From NCBI GenBank assembly GCA_030038195.1, contig JASHPJ010000009.1:1-34453 (forward strand): 34,453 bases of DNA, given 5' to 3'. A model generated the notes under the pieces. The model saw only the letters and a program-made list of their open reading frames with translations, made no database searches and was not told the DNA's origin. Of this stretch, positions 25,233 to 34,411 are shown piece by piece (within the stretch, counting starts at the first letter, position 1; each line of letters starts with the position of its first letter). The position numbers were made by a program, and so were the translations under genes. This DNA comes from Acidobacteriaceae bacterium (GTDB lineage Bacteria > Acidobacteriota > Terriglobia > Terriglobales > Acidobacteriaceae).

Positions 25233-27551
25233 TTAAAACTGTGCGTCGAGGTCTACGGGGCCCGCCAGGTTTTTGAGCGTGACCGTGTTGCCGCTGAAGT
25301 CGCTGATGGATTGACCATTGGCAGTCACGGAGCGCAGCCTGGCGCCGTCTGGGAGCGGGAAACGGACGATCGCTTCGGGCACAGTGGCGGTGGATTCGAG
25401 GTGCAGATGCATGGTATCGGCCTGCGTGTAGTCCAGTCTGAGAGAGACCTTGCCTCCGAGCGTGGTGGGCGCGGACGCGATGGCAATCTTTTCACCGGGG
25501 CGAATCCAGTTTGCGGGGATGCCGGCCAGAACGTGAAGCGAGTCGCCGTCTTCATAGAAGAGCATGTCGCGCACAAGGAGAATGAGATTGGCCGGGCCCC
25601 ATGCTTCGGGCATATCGCCGGTTCCGTAGCCGTCTGGCACGTCTTTCGACTGGCCGGACGCGCAGGCGAGCGGCTTGGTCTTGTCTACCTTGATCTCTTC
25701 GCGGAACGTATCGGTGGTGTAGGTGTGGTTGAGCGTGGCGATGAGCAGGCTGACGGTTTTGTCGATGTTGCCGCGGCGCAGGTAGGTTTCCGCCACGTTC
25801 ATCGACTCGCTTGGCCACACGCCTCCCGCGCCCATCCACGCCATGTGCGTGGGCAGTCCCTGCAGCTCGTCGCGACGCATGCGGCTGAGCAGGTTGGTTA
25901 CCCACGGATTGCCGGGCTTGAGCAGGCCGGTTGGATAAACGGCAATGAGGCTCTGCGAAACGTCCGCGCCGGGCTCGGTGGGCATGGCGGGCAGATACGG
26001 CGCGTCGGGATCGCCTTTTTCGAGAGCAATGGAGCGCTGCATCGCCGTGAAGTAAGCCTGCTTGTAGTCAGCGTAGTCTGAGGCGAAGCGGGCCGCGTCG
26101 TCAGGCTTGCCGAGGATATTTGCGGCCATCTCGGCAATCTTGATCGTATAGAGTCCCCAGGTGTTGTGCGGAAAGGGATGGCCTTCGGGCAGGCCGCTGT
26201 CACCGTAGCTCCAGGGCAGCAGGCCGTACCAGTAGGGTTTTTCGCCGGGCTTGAGCGGGGGCGAGGTCTCAGGCGTGCAGCTCCACGGAATCTGGCGATG
26301 GATGGGACGGGTTGCGTCGGGCGCATCTTCGGGAACCATGCTCTCTTCGCGATGCAGATTAATCCAGTCTGCGGCGGCGGCCAGGTGCGGATAGGAGCCG
26401 GCAAGCCACTGCCTGTCGCGGGTGAGCAGATAGTAGTCCCACACGGAGGCTGCATTGCCGCCGATGTTGTCCCACGCGGGCCAGCCGCTGGTGACGGGCC
26501 AATCCCACTCGCCGTCGTCTTTCTGCAGGCTGAAGGTGTGCTTTACCGTGTCGAGGCCGATGCCAAGATAGCCGGCGAACTCGATGGAGCGGCCCTGAAA
26601 GTATTCGCCGCGTCCCCAGAACTCGCGATAGAGCGCAGGACCGTCGAGGGTCCATAGCTCACCGTGCTCGTCGCGCTCGGTGAGCATGAGGATATAGGCC
26701 ACGGAAGCCTGATAGAAATCGGAGAGCTCTTTCTCGCGCGCCGGCAGCTCGATCTGCGTGCCTTGGCTCCAGAGTTTCTGCCATGCGGCGCGCGCATCGG
26801 CCAGCAGCGTGGGTGCGTCGGCCGCGGGCACGACCTGTTTCTCCGCGCCGGGCTGCTCGTAGGGAAGCTTGATCCAGAAGGTGATCGAGCTGCCCGCCGG
26901 AATGATGCGCTGCTGGACGAGCGTGAGCCCGTCGTCGGCAGTGGATTGCACGGACACGCCGCTCGCCGGCTCGACGACGGCCAGCAGATTGCCGTCGCGC
27001 GTGGCCAGTTGATCGCCGCTGGCAAATGCGGGCAGGTTGCGCTGCTTGCCGCTCAAGCGAAGCTCAAGCGTGCGCGGATGTGAGTCGCTGTTGGAGACCG
27101 ACAGCAGAACAACGTCCAGTCCCTTGCCGGCCGCGCTGGCAAAGGCGGTTTCGCGGACGCTGAGTGCATCGCCCTTCCAGCCGGTTACCACGAAGGGAAA
27201 GCGCATCTCATCCAGGCGCTGGCCCCCAGGCGTCAGCGATTTTTCCCGGCCGCCGGAGATTTCATCCAGGTGAATGCCGAGCGCACCGTCAAGCTGCTCG
27301 CTGAATCCGAACAGAACCGCGCGTCCCTTGCGCGCCAGGCTCCATTGCGACCACTGGAGCTGACCTTCCCTGGTCACAATTGTCTTGTGGCTGCCCATGG
27401 GCAGGCCAATCATGCTGCGCGCATCCACGTCAGCGTACTGGTGGGTGATGTGCAGCGAGTCCTGCTGTTGCGCGGTAACGGCAGACGCGGCGCACGCAAG
27501 CAGCGCTGCGCAGGCCAGGGCTATGCGGATTGCCAAGGAGATGCTTTTCAA
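25233..27551 (-). CDS. Exported (alpha/alpha)6-barrel glycosidase candidate, probable TTG start
   Basis: The frame opens at 27749, but the first 66 codons look non-coding. TTG at 27551 has AGAAGG seven bases upstream and begins a good signal peptide (KSISLAIRIALACAALLACA, likely cleaved after VTA at 27). The mature 772-residue protein has an N-terminal beta-sandwich (about 30-250). A helical part (about 290-660) follows with EFWGRGEYFQGRSIEFAGYL, DGEWDWPVTSGWPAWDNIGG, LPWSYGDSGLPEGHPFPHN and GYGTGDMPEAWGPANLILLV. A C-terminal beta domain completes it. This layout is that of six-hairpin glycosidases (GH63/65/78/95 and others), but no numbered family is recognised. Candidate acids are Glu and Asp in the W-rich motifs. 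It is read away from repeat DNA and the AraC gene. Confidence 0.65.
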   Translation of the reverse strand: MKSISLAIRIALACAALLACAASAVTAQQQDSLHITHQYADVDARSMIGLPMGSHKTIVTREGQLQWSQWSLARKGRAVLFGFSEQLDGALGIHLDEISGGREKSLTPGGQRLDEMRFPFVVTGWKGDALSVRETAFASAAGKGLDVVLLSVSNSDSHPRTLELRLSGKQRNLPAFASGDQLATRDGNLLAVVEPASGVSVQSTADDGLTLVQQRIIPAGSSITFWIKLPYEQPGAEKQVVPAADAPTLLADARAAWQKLWSQGTQIELPAREKELSDFYQASVAYILMLTERDEHGELWTLDGPALYREFWGRGEYFQGRSIEFAGYLGIGLDTVKHTFSLQKDDGEWDWPVTSGWPAWDNIGGNAASVWDYYLLTRDRQWLAGSYPHLAAAADWINLHREESMVPEDAPDATRPIHRQIPWSCTPETSPPLKPGEKPYWYGLLPWSYGDSGLPEGHPFPHNTWGLYTIKIAEMAANILGKPDDAARFASDYADYKQAYFTAMQRSIALEKGDPDAPYLPAMPTEPGADVSQSLIAVYPTGLLKPGNPWVTNLLSRMRRDELQGLPTHMAWMGAGGVWPSESMNVAETYLRRGNIDKTVSLLIATLNHTYTTDTFREEIKVDKTKPLACASGQSKDVPDGYGTGDMPEAWGPANLILLVRDMLFYEDGDSLHVLAGIPANWIRPGEKIAIASAPTTLGGKVSLRLDYTQADTMHLHLESTATVPEAIVRFPLPDGARLRSVTANGQSISDFSGNTVTLKNLAGPVDLDAQF

Positions 27552-27876
27552 GAGAATACCTTCTTTTTGCGAGGGGTTCGGCGACAATTCGCTACTATAG
27601 GGTCGCCTGTTTTTGCCCGTCAACAACGGGCACGGAGTCGAACACACTGCAACCTGCGCTTTGCAAGCTCGAATGCAAGCGCGCGCCGGCGCGTCGCAAA
27701 GGCCGCAGAGCCCTGCCTGGTGCGATGAAAACCTTGATTTCTTTGGCATGCCACTGTGCGGCGTCCTCCAAGCTTTGGCTGCAAAACCAAGAGCAAAATT
27801 TTAGACACTCAGAGCAATTTTTAACCAAAAGCCGGTTCAACATTTTGTCGTTGGGAAAAATCGCGGCCACGCAGAG

Positions 27877-28085
27877 CCTGTTTAAAGACTCTTCAGAGCA
27901 AGGCAAGAGCCTTGAAAGGGTACGGCTTCAGCCGTGCTATAATACGTGTTGGATCAACTTCTCTTTTTCACCCTCCGCTTCGCCGGCCGGCGAAGCAGAG
28001 GGTGAAGTATCCATCAAAATCACGCTTTTTGGTACGGTTGAAGCCGTGCTCTTTCAAAACATCAAGCTTTTAGACAGGTTCTCAG
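27877..28085. repeat. Compound palindromic element of family B around a 40-bp near-perfect palindrome
   Basis: The right arm (28031-28085: GGTACGGTTGAAGCCGTGCT, CTTTCAAAACATCAAGCTTT, TAGACAGGTTCT) is repeated inverted and degenerate on the left (27877-27938: GAGCCTGTTTAAAGAC, CTTGAAAGGGTACGGCTTCA, GCCGTGCT). Between them, 27967-28006 is a 40-base palindrome with one mismatch (TTCACCCTCCGCTTCGCCGG and its complement). The right end reaches the stop codon of the AraC gene at 28082. No gene is seen. It could act as a bidirectional terminator for the AraC gene. Confidence 0.75.
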
Positions 28086-28996
28086 GGAACTTTGCAGTAT
28101 TGCTGGGGCGAACAACCCACGCAGGTTTTGAAGCAGCGTGAAAAGTAGTACTCGTTCTCAAAGCCAAGATCGCGTGCGATGGCTTTCACTTTCATGGAAG
28201 TGGACTGCAGCAGGAAACATGCTTTCTTGATTTTGAGGTGCATGAAATATTTCATTGGCGGCATGCCGGTGATGGTGCGGAAGCGCCGCGAGAAGTGAAA
28301 GCGCGAAAGGCCCAGATAATCCGAGAAGTCATCGAGGCGCATCTTCTTGTCGACCGAGTGTTCCATGAAGCCGATCACGGTCTGAATCTCGCGCTCCCAT
28401 TGCGGACTGGCACTGGACGGCCGCTGGGCCATCGCCATGGCCGCCAGGATGTGCTGCGCGCAGGCATAGATCGCGGCCAGGTGCGTCTCGTCATTGATCG
28501 GCGTGTAGAGATCGTAGAGCGAGCGAAAAAGCTCGACGATGTCAAGGTGCATGCCAAGCTTGACGATGGGGGCGGTGTGCGTAAAGCCAATCAGCTTGCG
28601 GTAAAGCGCCATGCGCGACCCTGAGACATGCATCCAGTGGATGGTCCACGGGTCCTTTTCGTCGGACTTGTAGATGTGATGAGTCTTCGGCGCGCAGTAA
28701 AGCAGGTCGCCGGGCAGGACCGTCCACGTAGTGTTCCGCTGCGAATACTCGCCTTTGCCGGCCACGCAATAAATCAGGATGCCTTCGTCGAGGCTTTTAC
28801 GCTCTACGGCGTGGCCGTGCGCTCTCTTGAAGTAGCCCACCTGAAAGACCGTGAGGTCGGTGAAGAGATCGGGTTGCATCCAGCGCCGGCGGTCTTCGAG
28901 CGAGAGGAAGTGAAAGATAGCTTCTTCAAAGGTTTTTGTTTCTTCTTCGAATCGCACTGCCCTGGGATCAAAGGGGAGCTTCGTTTTTGCGCTCAT
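28082..28996 (-). CDS. AraC-family transcription regulator
   Basis: The 304-residue protein has an N-terminal cupin-type sensor (about 45-130: DEGILIYCVAGKGEYSQRN and LPGDLLYCAPKTHHIYKSDE). A C-terminal pair of HTHs follows (about 205-300: LDDFSDYLGLSRFHFSRRFR, PPMKYFMHLKIKKACFLL and IARDLGFENEYYFSRCFK). This is the sugar-responsive AraC/RhaR type. It is divergent from the second TonB-dependent receptor with 405 bases between starts, and probably controls it and perhaps itself. GGAG lies ten bases upstream of the ATG. Its stop codon lies inside the end of a palindromic repeat element. Confidence 0.92.
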   Translation of the reverse strand: MSAKTKLPFDPRAVRFEEETKTFEEAIFHFLSLEDRRRWMQPDLFTDLTVFQVGYFKRAHGHAVERKSLDEGILIYCVAGKGEYSQRNTTWTVLPGDLLYCAPKTHHIYKSDEKDPWTIHWMHVSGSRMALYRKLIGFTHTAPIVKLGMHLDIVELFRSLYDLYTPINDETHLAAIYACAQHILAAMAMAQRPSSASPQWEREIQTVIGFMEHSVDKKMRLDDFSDYLGLSRFHFSRRFRTITGMPPMKYFMHLKIKKACFLLQSTSMKVKAIARDLGFENEYYFSRCFKTCVGCSPQQYCKVP

Positions 28997-29401
28997 GCAT
29001 GTCTCCGCTGAAAGGGCATCGGCTGATTCCGCCGGAGCGGCCCTGCGCTGCCATGATAACCGGAAAACAAAAATAGCAAGATTTTATATGCTATCGCACA
29101 TTTTTGTATTGGCTATCGTTTTTGCGGTTCGTAACACTGAGGGCCGTGCTGGAGGGGGGCGTGTGCCGGTCCGCTCCAGAGAGATTCTTCCCCGGAGGCG
29201 CGCAAGGGAGAGGCGCGCTTCGGCCGCGGATCGGGATTCGCGGTGATTCGAACTCGACCCAATTGATCGTTATCTGAAACATTTTGCGTTTTAAGCGAGC
29301 GTTGCGCCTTGATTCCGACGCCGGCGAGAGCCGCGCGCCAAGGGATTGCTTTGACCTGCCGGAAGCATCACACACATCAAGACTGATCAGGAGGCTGCAC
29401 G
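28997..29401. promoter_or_regulatory. Divergent control region between AraC gene and second receptor
   Basis: This 405-base region has no supported gene. An A+T-rich island at about 29058-29130 stands out from G+C-rich flanks and contains the GCTATCG repeats annotated separately. The remainder, up to the AGGAGG ribosome site at 29389-29394, would be the receptor's untranslated leader. No riboswitch was recognised. Confidence 0.6.
29073..29118. promoter_or_regulatory. AraC-type operator candidate: GCTATCG direct repeats 22 bp apart
   Basis: GCTATCG occurs at 29090-29096 and 29112-29118, each preceded by a TTTT(G)(A/T)TAT-like run. An inverted ATAGC lies at 29073-29077. Direct repeats about 21-22 bp apart are the usual footprint of an AraC dimer. 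The site lies about 95-120 bases upstream of the AraC start and about 285 upstream of the receptor. Confidence 0.5.
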
Positions 29402-32400
29402 ATGAAGACAAAAATTGCCTGGATAGCGCTTCTGCCCGGACTCGCGATGCCGCTTTGCGGTCCTCTGCCGCTGCGGGCGCAGACGGCGACCGGCACAGTG
29501 AATGGAAGCGTAACCGATCCGGGAGGCGCGTACATTGCGCATGCCCGCGTGACGCTGACCAACAGCGCAACGGGCGTGAAACGGGAAACGGCGACCAACC
29601 AGGACGGACGATTCAACTTCAGCAACGTATCGACATCGGGCGTCTATACCGTCGGTGTCTCGGCGCCGGGGTTCAAAGATGTCGAGCAGAGCGACATCAC
29701 GGTCCAGGTGAACCAGATCGTGGCCCTTGACTACAAGCTGGCAGTCGGCAACGTGGAGCAGAAAGTCGAGGTTGCCGCCGAGTCAGAGGCTTTGCAGACC
29801 TCCAGCTCAAGCCTGGGAACGGTGATCGACACGGTCGCGGCCAACGATCTGCCGCTGAATGGGCACAATTTTACACAGATCCTCACACTTACACCGGGCG
29901 TGACTCCGGTGCAGAACGAGCAGGGCGCCAACAGCGGATCGAGCTACCAGCAGGATGTGAGCATTCCGAACACGCCGACCTTCCGGCCCAACGTCAACGG
30001 CCAGTGGAACCGCTCGAACCTGTATTACCTGGACGGCATCTGGAACTCGACCAACGTGGCCAGCGGCTATGCAATTACGCCGATCATCGAGACTGTGCAG
30101 GAGTTCAAAGTAGAGTCGCACAACGACGACGCGCAATATGGCGGCTCGATGGGCGGCACCATCAACCTTGTGTCAAAGAGCGGAACGGCGAGCCTGCACG
30201 GTGAGGCATGGGAAGACGTAAGGAACAACTTTTTTGACGCGCGCGACCCTTTCAAGGATGCGCTGAATTCCGGCCCCGCGCCTTATCACCAGAACGAGTT
30301 TGGCGTGGGTGTTGGAGGGCCAGTCTTTGTGCCTAAACTTTATGACGGCCGCAAGAGGACCTTCTTTTATTTTGCGTACGAGGGCTGGCGCTACAGCCAG
30401 CCGCAACAGACCTTCTACTACGTTCCTACGAGCGCGGAGCTGTCGGGCGATTTTTCCCACTCGATCATCGGGCAGAACATCTACGATCCAACCAATCTCA
30501 CGCCTGATCCCGCGGCGCCAAGCGGCTACACGGCGCAGCAGTTCTCTTACAACGGCGTACCGAACGTTATTCCCCCCAGCCGCATCAACCAGATGACGGC
30601 AAATTTTTTCGAGGCTTACTGGGACCGGCCCAATTACTCCAACCCGGCGCTGCCGCAGTACAACGCACAGAATATTCAGCCCGAGACGGATAACAGCAAC
30701 ACCTACCAGATCAAGATAGACGAGACCCTGGGCGCGAAAGACATGCTTTCCGGGCGGTTCACGCACTTCCACACGCTTGACGTGGAGCCGATTACCAAGA
30801 TACTGGGCACGCATGTCGACCGGCCGCGCGTGAATATGGGCGGCGACTGGACGCACCAGTTCTCGCAGACGATCGTCTCCGATTTCAAATTCGGCTACTC
30901 GCGCACTCCTTACCTCGAGACCACCGCTTTCTCCACGGGATCTTCAGCGGCGTCGTCGGAAGGATTTGCCGGAATCGCGAAGTACGGCGTGCCGGCGCTC
31001 GAACTGCAAACGCCATGGAGCAACCCCAGCGGGTCGCAGAACCAGGGCGGCGTGGGCGGAGCCGCCATCAATCAGCAGGATCACGTGTACCAGACCGCGG
31101 AGACGCTCTCCTGGCTGAAGGGCAAGCACTTCTTTTCCGGCGGTTTCCAGTGGATTCACCAGTACTACGCCACGCCGGCGTATAACCAGCAGTTCTACGC
31201 CTTCAACAACTCGACCACGGAGGATCCGAACAACGTGGGCAACACGGGCGCGTCGCTCGCGTCGGCGCTGCTCGGCATTCCCCTGGGGCAGACGTACATT
31301 GGGCAGAACTGGACGGAATCGTTTAACGAGTTTGGCGGATTCTTCCAGGACCAGTGGAAGGCGACGCCGAGGCTGACGGTCAACGTAGGCCTGCGCTACG
31401 ACAAGCTGGAGCCGATTGGCAATCTGAGCGGCACCATCTTCGGCGGATTTGATGTGAACACGGGCTACTATGACATCAGCGGCAAGCAACTGCCGCCGCA
31501 GTGCGCAACAGCCAATGCTGCGCCATGCCTGCCGGGCGCGCTGAACACGATTCCGGAAGGAAACCACATCGCGCTCGCGCCTTGCGCATCGTACCGCTGC
31601 CCGGTCGATTACAACTTTGGTCCGCACCTGGGACTGGCGTACTCGTGGAACGCGAAGACCGTCATCCGCGGCGGATATGGGCTGGTCTACGACGAATTTG
31701 CCGGGTTCATTCAGGACATGGCCAATCACGTGGGTAACTGGCCAGCCGCACAAACGGTCTTCCAGTCTCTGAACGGAACGCTGGGCTCACAGCTCACCTA
31801 CATCAACAGCCTGCAAAGCCTGAGCGCTTCGCCGTTGCCTACCGCGGCGCCGTGGGGCACGCTGTTCTGGAATGCCGATCCCAAGAAACAGACGCCGCTC
31901 TCGAACCAGTGGAACCTCGAGATCCAGCGTGAAGTGAGCCGGACACTGACCGTGACCGCCGGTTATGTGGGCAGCGCCAGCCATCACCTTGACTACACCG
32001 GGGCAGGCAACCAGGCCATCACGCCCAGCACCGGCACGCCAGCGCAAGTAGACGCGCTGCGGCCGTGGCCGGGGCAGGGCAATGTGTACTTTGGGCGCAG
32101 TATCGGCAAGTCGAGCTACAACTCGCTGCAGTTGAGCGCCAATCAGCGCATGACGGATGGCCTGCAATTCCTGATTTCGTACACATGGTCGAAGTCGATT
32201 GACAATGGAGCCAGCGGATTCCTGGCCTCTGAGAACGGCCCCGGTGGTGGCGGCGCAGGCATCCAGGACTATTACCATCCGGATCGCAACGTGGGGCCAT
32301 CAGCCTTCAACGTGCCACAGTTCCTTTCGTCGAGCATGATTTACCAGTTACCTTTCGGCCCCGGCCGGCGTTATCTGCAATCCAGTCCGGCGTCGTGGCT

Positions 32401-32863
32401 GCTGGGCGGCTGGCAGGCCAACTCGATCTTCAGTATTCGCTCCGGCCAGCCTTTCAGCATCCTCGTGAATGGCGACGTGGCGAACGTGGGCGGCACCGTG
32501 TACGGCATTGGTTACGCGCGCGCCAACCTGGTCGGCAACCCGCACGTCTCCCATCCGACAAAATTGGAGTGGTTCAACACCACGGCCTATACGATTCCCT
32601 CGTACAGCTATGGGAATTCGCCGCGCAACAGTCTCTACAGCGACCATGTTACGCAGTTCGATCTGTCGGCGTTCAAGCGAATTCCGATTGCGAGGGAAGG
32701 CACGTATCTCGAGTTTCGCGCAGAGGCATTTAACGTATTGAACATCATCAACTATGCCGCGCCGGCTAACACGGTGAACGCGACGGGCTTTGGTACGGTG
32801 TCTTCGCTGCTGCCCGGCAATCCGCCACGCGAGCTGCAGTTCACGCTGCTGATGAACTTCTAG
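29402..32863 (+). CDS. Oar-type TonB-dependent outer-membrane receptor (second)
   Basis: An AGGAGG seven bases before ATG marks the start. The 1153-residue product has a signal peptide (KIAWIALLPGLAMPLCGPLP, cut near LRAQ). A carboxypeptidase-regulatory-like domain follows (about 30-110: GTVNGSVTDPGGAYIAHARV and GVYTVGVSAPGF). The plug (about 115-260) has NDLPLNGHNFTQILTLTPG and YYLDGIWNSTNVASG. The large barrel ends in Phe (ELQFTLLMNF). It shares architecture but little obvious sequence with the receptor at 6892-10569, so the ligands probably differ. Its divergent AraC regulator suggests a sugar-type inducer. It is followed after 171 bases by a TPR protein read the same way. Confidence 0.92.
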   Translation: MKTKIAWIALLPGLAMPLCGPLPLRAQTATGTVNGSVTDPGGAYIAHARVTLTNSATGVKRETATNQDGRFNFSNVSTSGVYTVGVSAPGFKDVEQSDITVQVNQIVALDYKLAVGNVEQKVEVAAESEALQTSSSSLGTVIDTVAANDLPLNGHNFTQILTLTPGVTPVQNEQGANSGSSYQQDVSIPNTPTFRPNVNGQWNRSNLYYLDGIWNSTNVASGYAITPIIETVQEFKVESHNDDAQYGGSMGGTINLVSKSGTASLHGEAWEDVRNNFFDARDPFKDALNSGPAPYHQNEFGVGVGGPVFVPKLYDGRKRTFFYFAYEGWRYSQPQQTFYYVPTSAELSGDFSHSIIGQNIYDPTNLTPDPAAPSGYTAQQFSYNGVPNVIPPSRINQMTANFFEAYWDRPNYSNPALPQYNAQNIQPETDNSNTYQIKIDETLGAKDMLSGRFTHFHTLDVEPITKILGTHVDRPRVNMGGDWTHQFSQTIVSDFKFGYSRTPYLETTAFSTGSSAASSEGFAGIAKYGVPALELQTPWSNPSGSQNQGGVGGAAINQQDHVYQTAETLSWLKGKHFFSGGFQWIHQYYATPAYNQQFYAFNNSTTEDPNNVGNTGASLASALLGIPLGQTYIGQNWTESFNEFGGFFQDQWKATPRLTVNVGLRYDKLEPIGNLSGTIFGGFDVNTGYYDISGKQLPPQCATANAAPCLPGALNTIPEGNHIALAPCASYRCPVDYNFGPHLGLAYSWNAKTVIRGGYGLVYDEFAGFIQDMANHVGNWPAAQTVFQSLNGTLGSQLTYINSLQSLSASPLPTAAPWGTLFWNADPKKQTPLSNQWNLEIQREVSRTLTVTAGYVGSASHHLDYTGAGNQAITPSTGTPAQVDALRPWPGQGNVYFGRSIGKSSYNSLQLSANQRMTDGLQFLISYTWSKSIDNGASGFLASENGPGGGGAGIQDYYHPDRNVGPSAFNVPQFLSSSMIYQLPFGPGRRYLQSSPASWLLGGWQANSIFSIRSGQPFSILVNGDVANVGGTVYGIGYARANLVGNPHVSHPTKLEWFNTTAYTIPSYSYGNSPRNSLYSDHVTQFDLSAFKRIPIAREGTYLEFRAEAFNVLNIINYAAPANTVNATGFGTVSSLLPGNPPRELQFTLLMNF

Positions 32864-33034
32864 GGAGGCTCTGATTCAGTTGCTCGCTCCTCTTTTTGCG
32901 CCTGCTACGCGGCTTTTGTGCGGCAAGCGCAAATGCTTTTCGATGCGTTCGTTTTTGCATCGCCTTTGCGTTCACCGGTAATCTGGAAGGCGGGCGCTGC
33001 GATGGATCGCAGCGCATCCCCGGGAGTCGCGGCG

Positions 33035-34282
33035 ATGCCGGTCCCATACTCACCTTGCAGCGGCGGGAGCTTGCAGCGCGCGAAGCTCAAAGCACGGCGA
33101 GGTATCTTCCTGGTTTTCCTGCTGTGTCTGTCTGGTGTCGCGAACGCGCCGGCGCAGAGCACGTCTCTCGATGAGGCGCGGCGCCTGTTCAACGCCGGCT
33201 CCTACGAGCGCGCCGCGCAGTTGCTCGAAGCCCGGCTGAAGCTGCATCCCGAGGATGCCGGAGCGCACCTGCTGCTTGGACAGATTGATGCGGTCGAGGG
33301 CGAACGATCAGAAGCGATCCAGGAACTCAGCCGGACAATCGAGCTCGAGCCTAGCTCGGCTGTGGCCTATAACATGCTGGGAACCGCGTTAAATCGCTTC
33401 GCTGAGTTCGACGCTGCGCGCAAGGCGTTCGAGCAGGCTGTCGCGCTCGATCCAAAAATGACCGAAGCACACATCAACCTTGCGATGACGCTGGCGGAGG
33501 CCGGCGACCTGCGCGGCGCAGAGTCCCAGTTGAAGACGGCGATTGCCTTGCAGCCCGCAGCGCCTTCGGCTGCACGCGCACACTATCTGCTGGCCAAGAT
33601 CTATGCTGACCAGCAGCCGGCGCGGGCCATCGACGAGCTGACCCAGGCAGCCCGGATCGATCCCAAGGACGAGCAGACCTGGATCCAACTGGGCGATCTG
33701 AGGAGCGAGTCAGGAGATGAAGCGGCTGCGCTTGCGGCCTTCCGGAACGCTGCAGCTTTGAATCCGCATGATGGAGAAGCGCAATACGAGCTGGGTTCGG
33801 AGTACCTGATCGTAGGAAACGCGCGCGAGGCTGTCGTTCATCTGGAACTGGCTCGAAAAGCCATGCCCAACCCCACGATCGCGTTGCTTTACAAACTTGG
33901 CAGAGCGCTGAAGAAGGCCGGCAACAGCCAGCCGGCCGAACACGTGCGCGCCGAAGCGCAAACGCTGCTGGCGCAGGACACGCAGGCCAACGAACACTTT
34001 CAACAGGCTGAGACGCTGGATCATGACGGCGTTGTCCTGGAGCAGCAGGGCGATACGATCCAGGCAATCGAGAAATACAGGGCAGCACTTGAGATCAACC
34101 CGCAGCAGAACCGCTATCGCTACAACTACGCGCTGGCGCTCTGCCGTGCCGGGCGCTGGCAACAGGGGATTGCCGAGTTGAAGGAGGTTCTCGACAACGA
34201 TCCCGGCAACATCGACGCACGCCGGGCGCTGTTCATTGCAGAAGATAAGGCCAGGCAAGCCGCCACGACCGCGCAGCACTGA
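33035..34282 (+). CDS. Exported tetratricopeptide-repeat protein
   Basis: The frame opens with GTG at 32918. ATGs lie at 33002 and 33035; the latter is chosen because GGGAG precedes it and a compact signal (KARRGIFLVFLLCLSGVANA) follows. The 415-residue product contains about eight to nine TPR units, for example DEARRLFNAGSYERAAQLLE, AVAYNMLGTALNRFAEFDAA, TEAHINLAMTLAEAGDLRGA, EAQYELGSEYLIVGNAREAV and AIEKYRAALEINPQQNRYRY. TPRs act as protein-binding scaffolds. Here it would be periplasmic. TPR proteins commonly follow Oar-type receptors in acidobacteria, so a role with the receptor is plausible but inferred. The 171-base gap leaves co-transcription open. Confidence 0.82.
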   Translation: MPVPYSPCSGGSLQRAKLKARRGIFLVFLLCLSGVANAPAQSTSLDEARRLFNAGSYERAAQLLEARLKLHPEDAGAHLLLGQIDAVEGERSEAIQELSRTIELEPSSAVAYNMLGTALNRFAEFDAARKAFEQAVALDPKMTEAHINLAMTLAEAGDLRGAESQLKTAIALQPAAPSAARAHYLLAKIYADQQPARAIDELTQAARIDPKDEQTWIQLGDLRSESGDEAAALAAFRNAAALNPHDGEAQYELGSEYLIVGNAREAVVHLELARKAMPNPTIALLYKLGRALKKAGNSQPAEHVRAEAQTLLAQDTQANEHFQQAETLDHDGVVLEQQGDTIQAIEKYRAALEINPQQNRYRYNYALALCRAGRWQQGIAELKEVLDNDPGNIDARRALFIAEDKARQAATTAQH

Positions 34283-34365
34283 AAGCCGGCTCGCAATGCA
34301 TCAATGAAATACTTCCTGCTGGGGCTGAGGTACGCGCGGATTCGTATCTTTGGCGTCGTGGTTTC

Positions 34366-34411
34366 CCAGGTTCCGCCGTAGCGGACCGCGGTCTGCCGCG
34401 GCGGAGCCTGG
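34366..34411. terminator. Imperfect 46-bp palindrome after the TPR gene
   Basis: The arms from CCAGG (34366-34370) to CCTGG (34407-34411) pair with a few mismatches around the perfect core ACCGCGGT (34385-34392). It lies 84 bases after the TPR stop. No T-run follows, so it may be a terminator without a U-tract or another dispersed repeat. The remaining 42 bases to the edge show no gene. Confidence 0.4.

Noticed and set aside
27912-27943. TTGAAA with TGCTATAAT as a plus-strand promoter
   Set aside because: The spacing is 20 bases and no plus-strand gene lies downstream before the AraC gene on the opposite strand. It is kept only as a note on the repeat element.
29402-32863. SusC/SusD pair
   Set aside because: No SusD-like lipoprotein follows either receptor. 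The N-terminal domain and barrel fit the Oar type rather than SusC.
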